NCBI GenBank assembly: GCA_003223775.1
Contig: QHWK01000046.1
Span: forward strand, 1-5,861
DNA length: 5,861 nucleotides
From: Acidobacteriota bacterium
GTDB lineage: Bacteria; Acidobacteriota; Vicinamibacteria; Vicinamibacterales; CAVVIG01
Reading direction: 5' to 3'
The stretch's first letter is position 1; every line of letters begins with the position of its first letter. The position numbers and the translations under genes are program-made. This document shows positions 5,137 through 5,861 of the stretch, in pieces. The notes beneath the pieces are model-generated. The model made no database searches, was not told where the DNA came from, and saw only the letters and a list, made by a program, of their open reading frames with translations.

Positions 5137-5861
5137 TTACTTCGCGCGGCCCTTGTAGCCCTGCGCGATCGTCTGAATCGCCCAGACCTGCGCCGCATTG
5201 GCCACCTCGGTCCCGTCGGCGTCCTGCGCGCCGCGCGCGAGGACGAACAGCGTCTTCTTGTCCTTCCCGCCGAACGCGCAGCTGATGACGCTGCGCGGTG
5301 TGGGAATGACGCCGAGAAGTTTGCCGTCGCGTCCGATGACCTCGACACCCGCGCCCGTCGTCACGTAGACGCGCCCCTGCGAGTCAATCGTGCTGCCGTC
5401 GCCGCCGCCCGCGGTGAACGTCGCGAACACGCGCTGGTTCGTCAGCAGTCCATCCGGCTGCACGTCGAACGCCGCGAGCGTCGTCCCGTTGGTGACGTAG
5501 AGCGTCTTCTCGTCAGGGCTGAGGACGACGCCGTTGGTGAAGAGGTTTTCGCCGTACCTGGTGACCACACCCTTCGCGTCGGCGTGGAACAGTCCGCCCA
5601 TCGTGAAGTACACGCCGCCGCGGCTGTCCGCGGCCACGTCGTTGATGACGCCGCCGATGCAGTCGAGCGGCTCGCCCTGGAAGCTGTCCGCCAGGAGTTT
5701 TCGCTCAGGCGAGAGCTGCTCGATCTTCATGCGCAGACCGCGCTCGATGATGAACAGGTTTCCCTTCGCGCTTATCGACAACGCGCCGCCCGTATGCGTG
5801 GCGGAGTACGCGACCGACGGTTTGCCGTCGCGATCCAGCTTCACGACTCTGCTGTTGTCGT
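5137..5861 (-). CDS. SMP-30/gluconolactonase/LRE-type beta-propeller protein (5' end beyond window)
   Basis: 240 C-terminal residues are visible. The frame is open to the right edge, where codons read DNSRV before the in-frame GTG at 5844, so that GTG is internal. Numbering from it, recurring propeller blades show the family pattern: GGVINDVAADSRGGVYFT (64-81), TNGVVLSPDEKTLYVTN (103-119), GGDGSTIDSQGRVYVT (147-162) and CAFGGKDKKTLFVLA (189-203). Likely divalent-metal ligands by family analogy are N68, N104 and D149; the conserved N-terminal Glu lies off-window. In the first block the usual 'FTD' reads FTM, so an Asp common in lactonases is missing. Known members hydrolyse sugar lactones or phosphotriesters, but many have untested substrates. 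Whether it is secreted cannot be seen because the N-terminus is missing. It precedes the FSGMW-type gene by 30 bp. Confidence 0.9.
   Translation of the reverse strand, partial: DNSRVVKLDRDGKPSVAYSATHTGGALSISAKGNLFIIERGLRMKIEQLSPERKLLADSFQGEPLDCIGGVINDVAADSRGGVYFTMGGLFHADAKGVVTRYGENLFTNGVVLSPDEKTLYVTNGTTLAAFDVQPDGLLTNQRVFATFTAGGGDGSTIDSQGRVYVTTGAGVEVIGRDGKLLGVIPTPRSVISCAFGGKDKKTLFVLARGAQDADGTEVANAAQVWAIQTIAQGYKGRAK

Overview
The window is high-GC bacterial DNA that reads like a chromosomal segment of a soil or sediment acidobacterium, probably the Vicinamibacteria side of the phylum. That placement rests on the gene content: a DUF6152 protein, two members of a secreted family carrying an 'LNGIW/FSGMW' motif, a secreted type-B carboxylesterase, and an SMP-30/gluconolactonase-type beta-propeller. 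It is an inference from remembered family distribution, not from a search. I see no rRNA, tRNA, CRISPR array, transposase or phage gene.

Layout, left to right. (1) Positions 1-106 hold nested palindromes of a REP-like repeat, and the reading frame of the first gene passes through them. (2) 52-882 (+) is a secreted-type LNGIW-family protein without a visible signal peptide; 922-1350 (+) is a DUF6152 protein whose predicted mature N-terminus is His-His. (3) 1373-2977 (-) is an intact secreted carboxylesterase, convergent with the DUF6152 gene across 22 bp. (4) An 82-bp divergent promoter region separates it from 3060-4205 (+), a stand-alone zinc-site MetE-like methyltransferase domain and the only apparently cytoplasmic protein here. 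(5) A compact double-hairpin palindrome at 4202-4253 fills the next convergent junction and supplies the methyltransferase stop codon. (6) On the minus strand, an SMP-30-type protein (5137 to beyond 5861) is followed 30 bp later by a second LNGIW-type protein (4258-5106), a likely two-gene operon.

How they may work together: four of the six proteins are exported or belong to exported families (signal peptides are seen directly in the DUF6152 protein, the esterase and the second LNGIW-type protein). The set includes an ester hydrolase and a possible lactone hydrolase, so a periplasmic or surface role in breaking down small esters or lactones is reasonable but unproven. The two LNGIW-type proteins are diverged paralogues with a conserved cysteine pair; their function is unknown to me. 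The points most worth a second look are the possible His-brace metal site of the DUF6152 protein, the repeat fused in frame to the first gene, and the stop-codon-bearing double hairpin.
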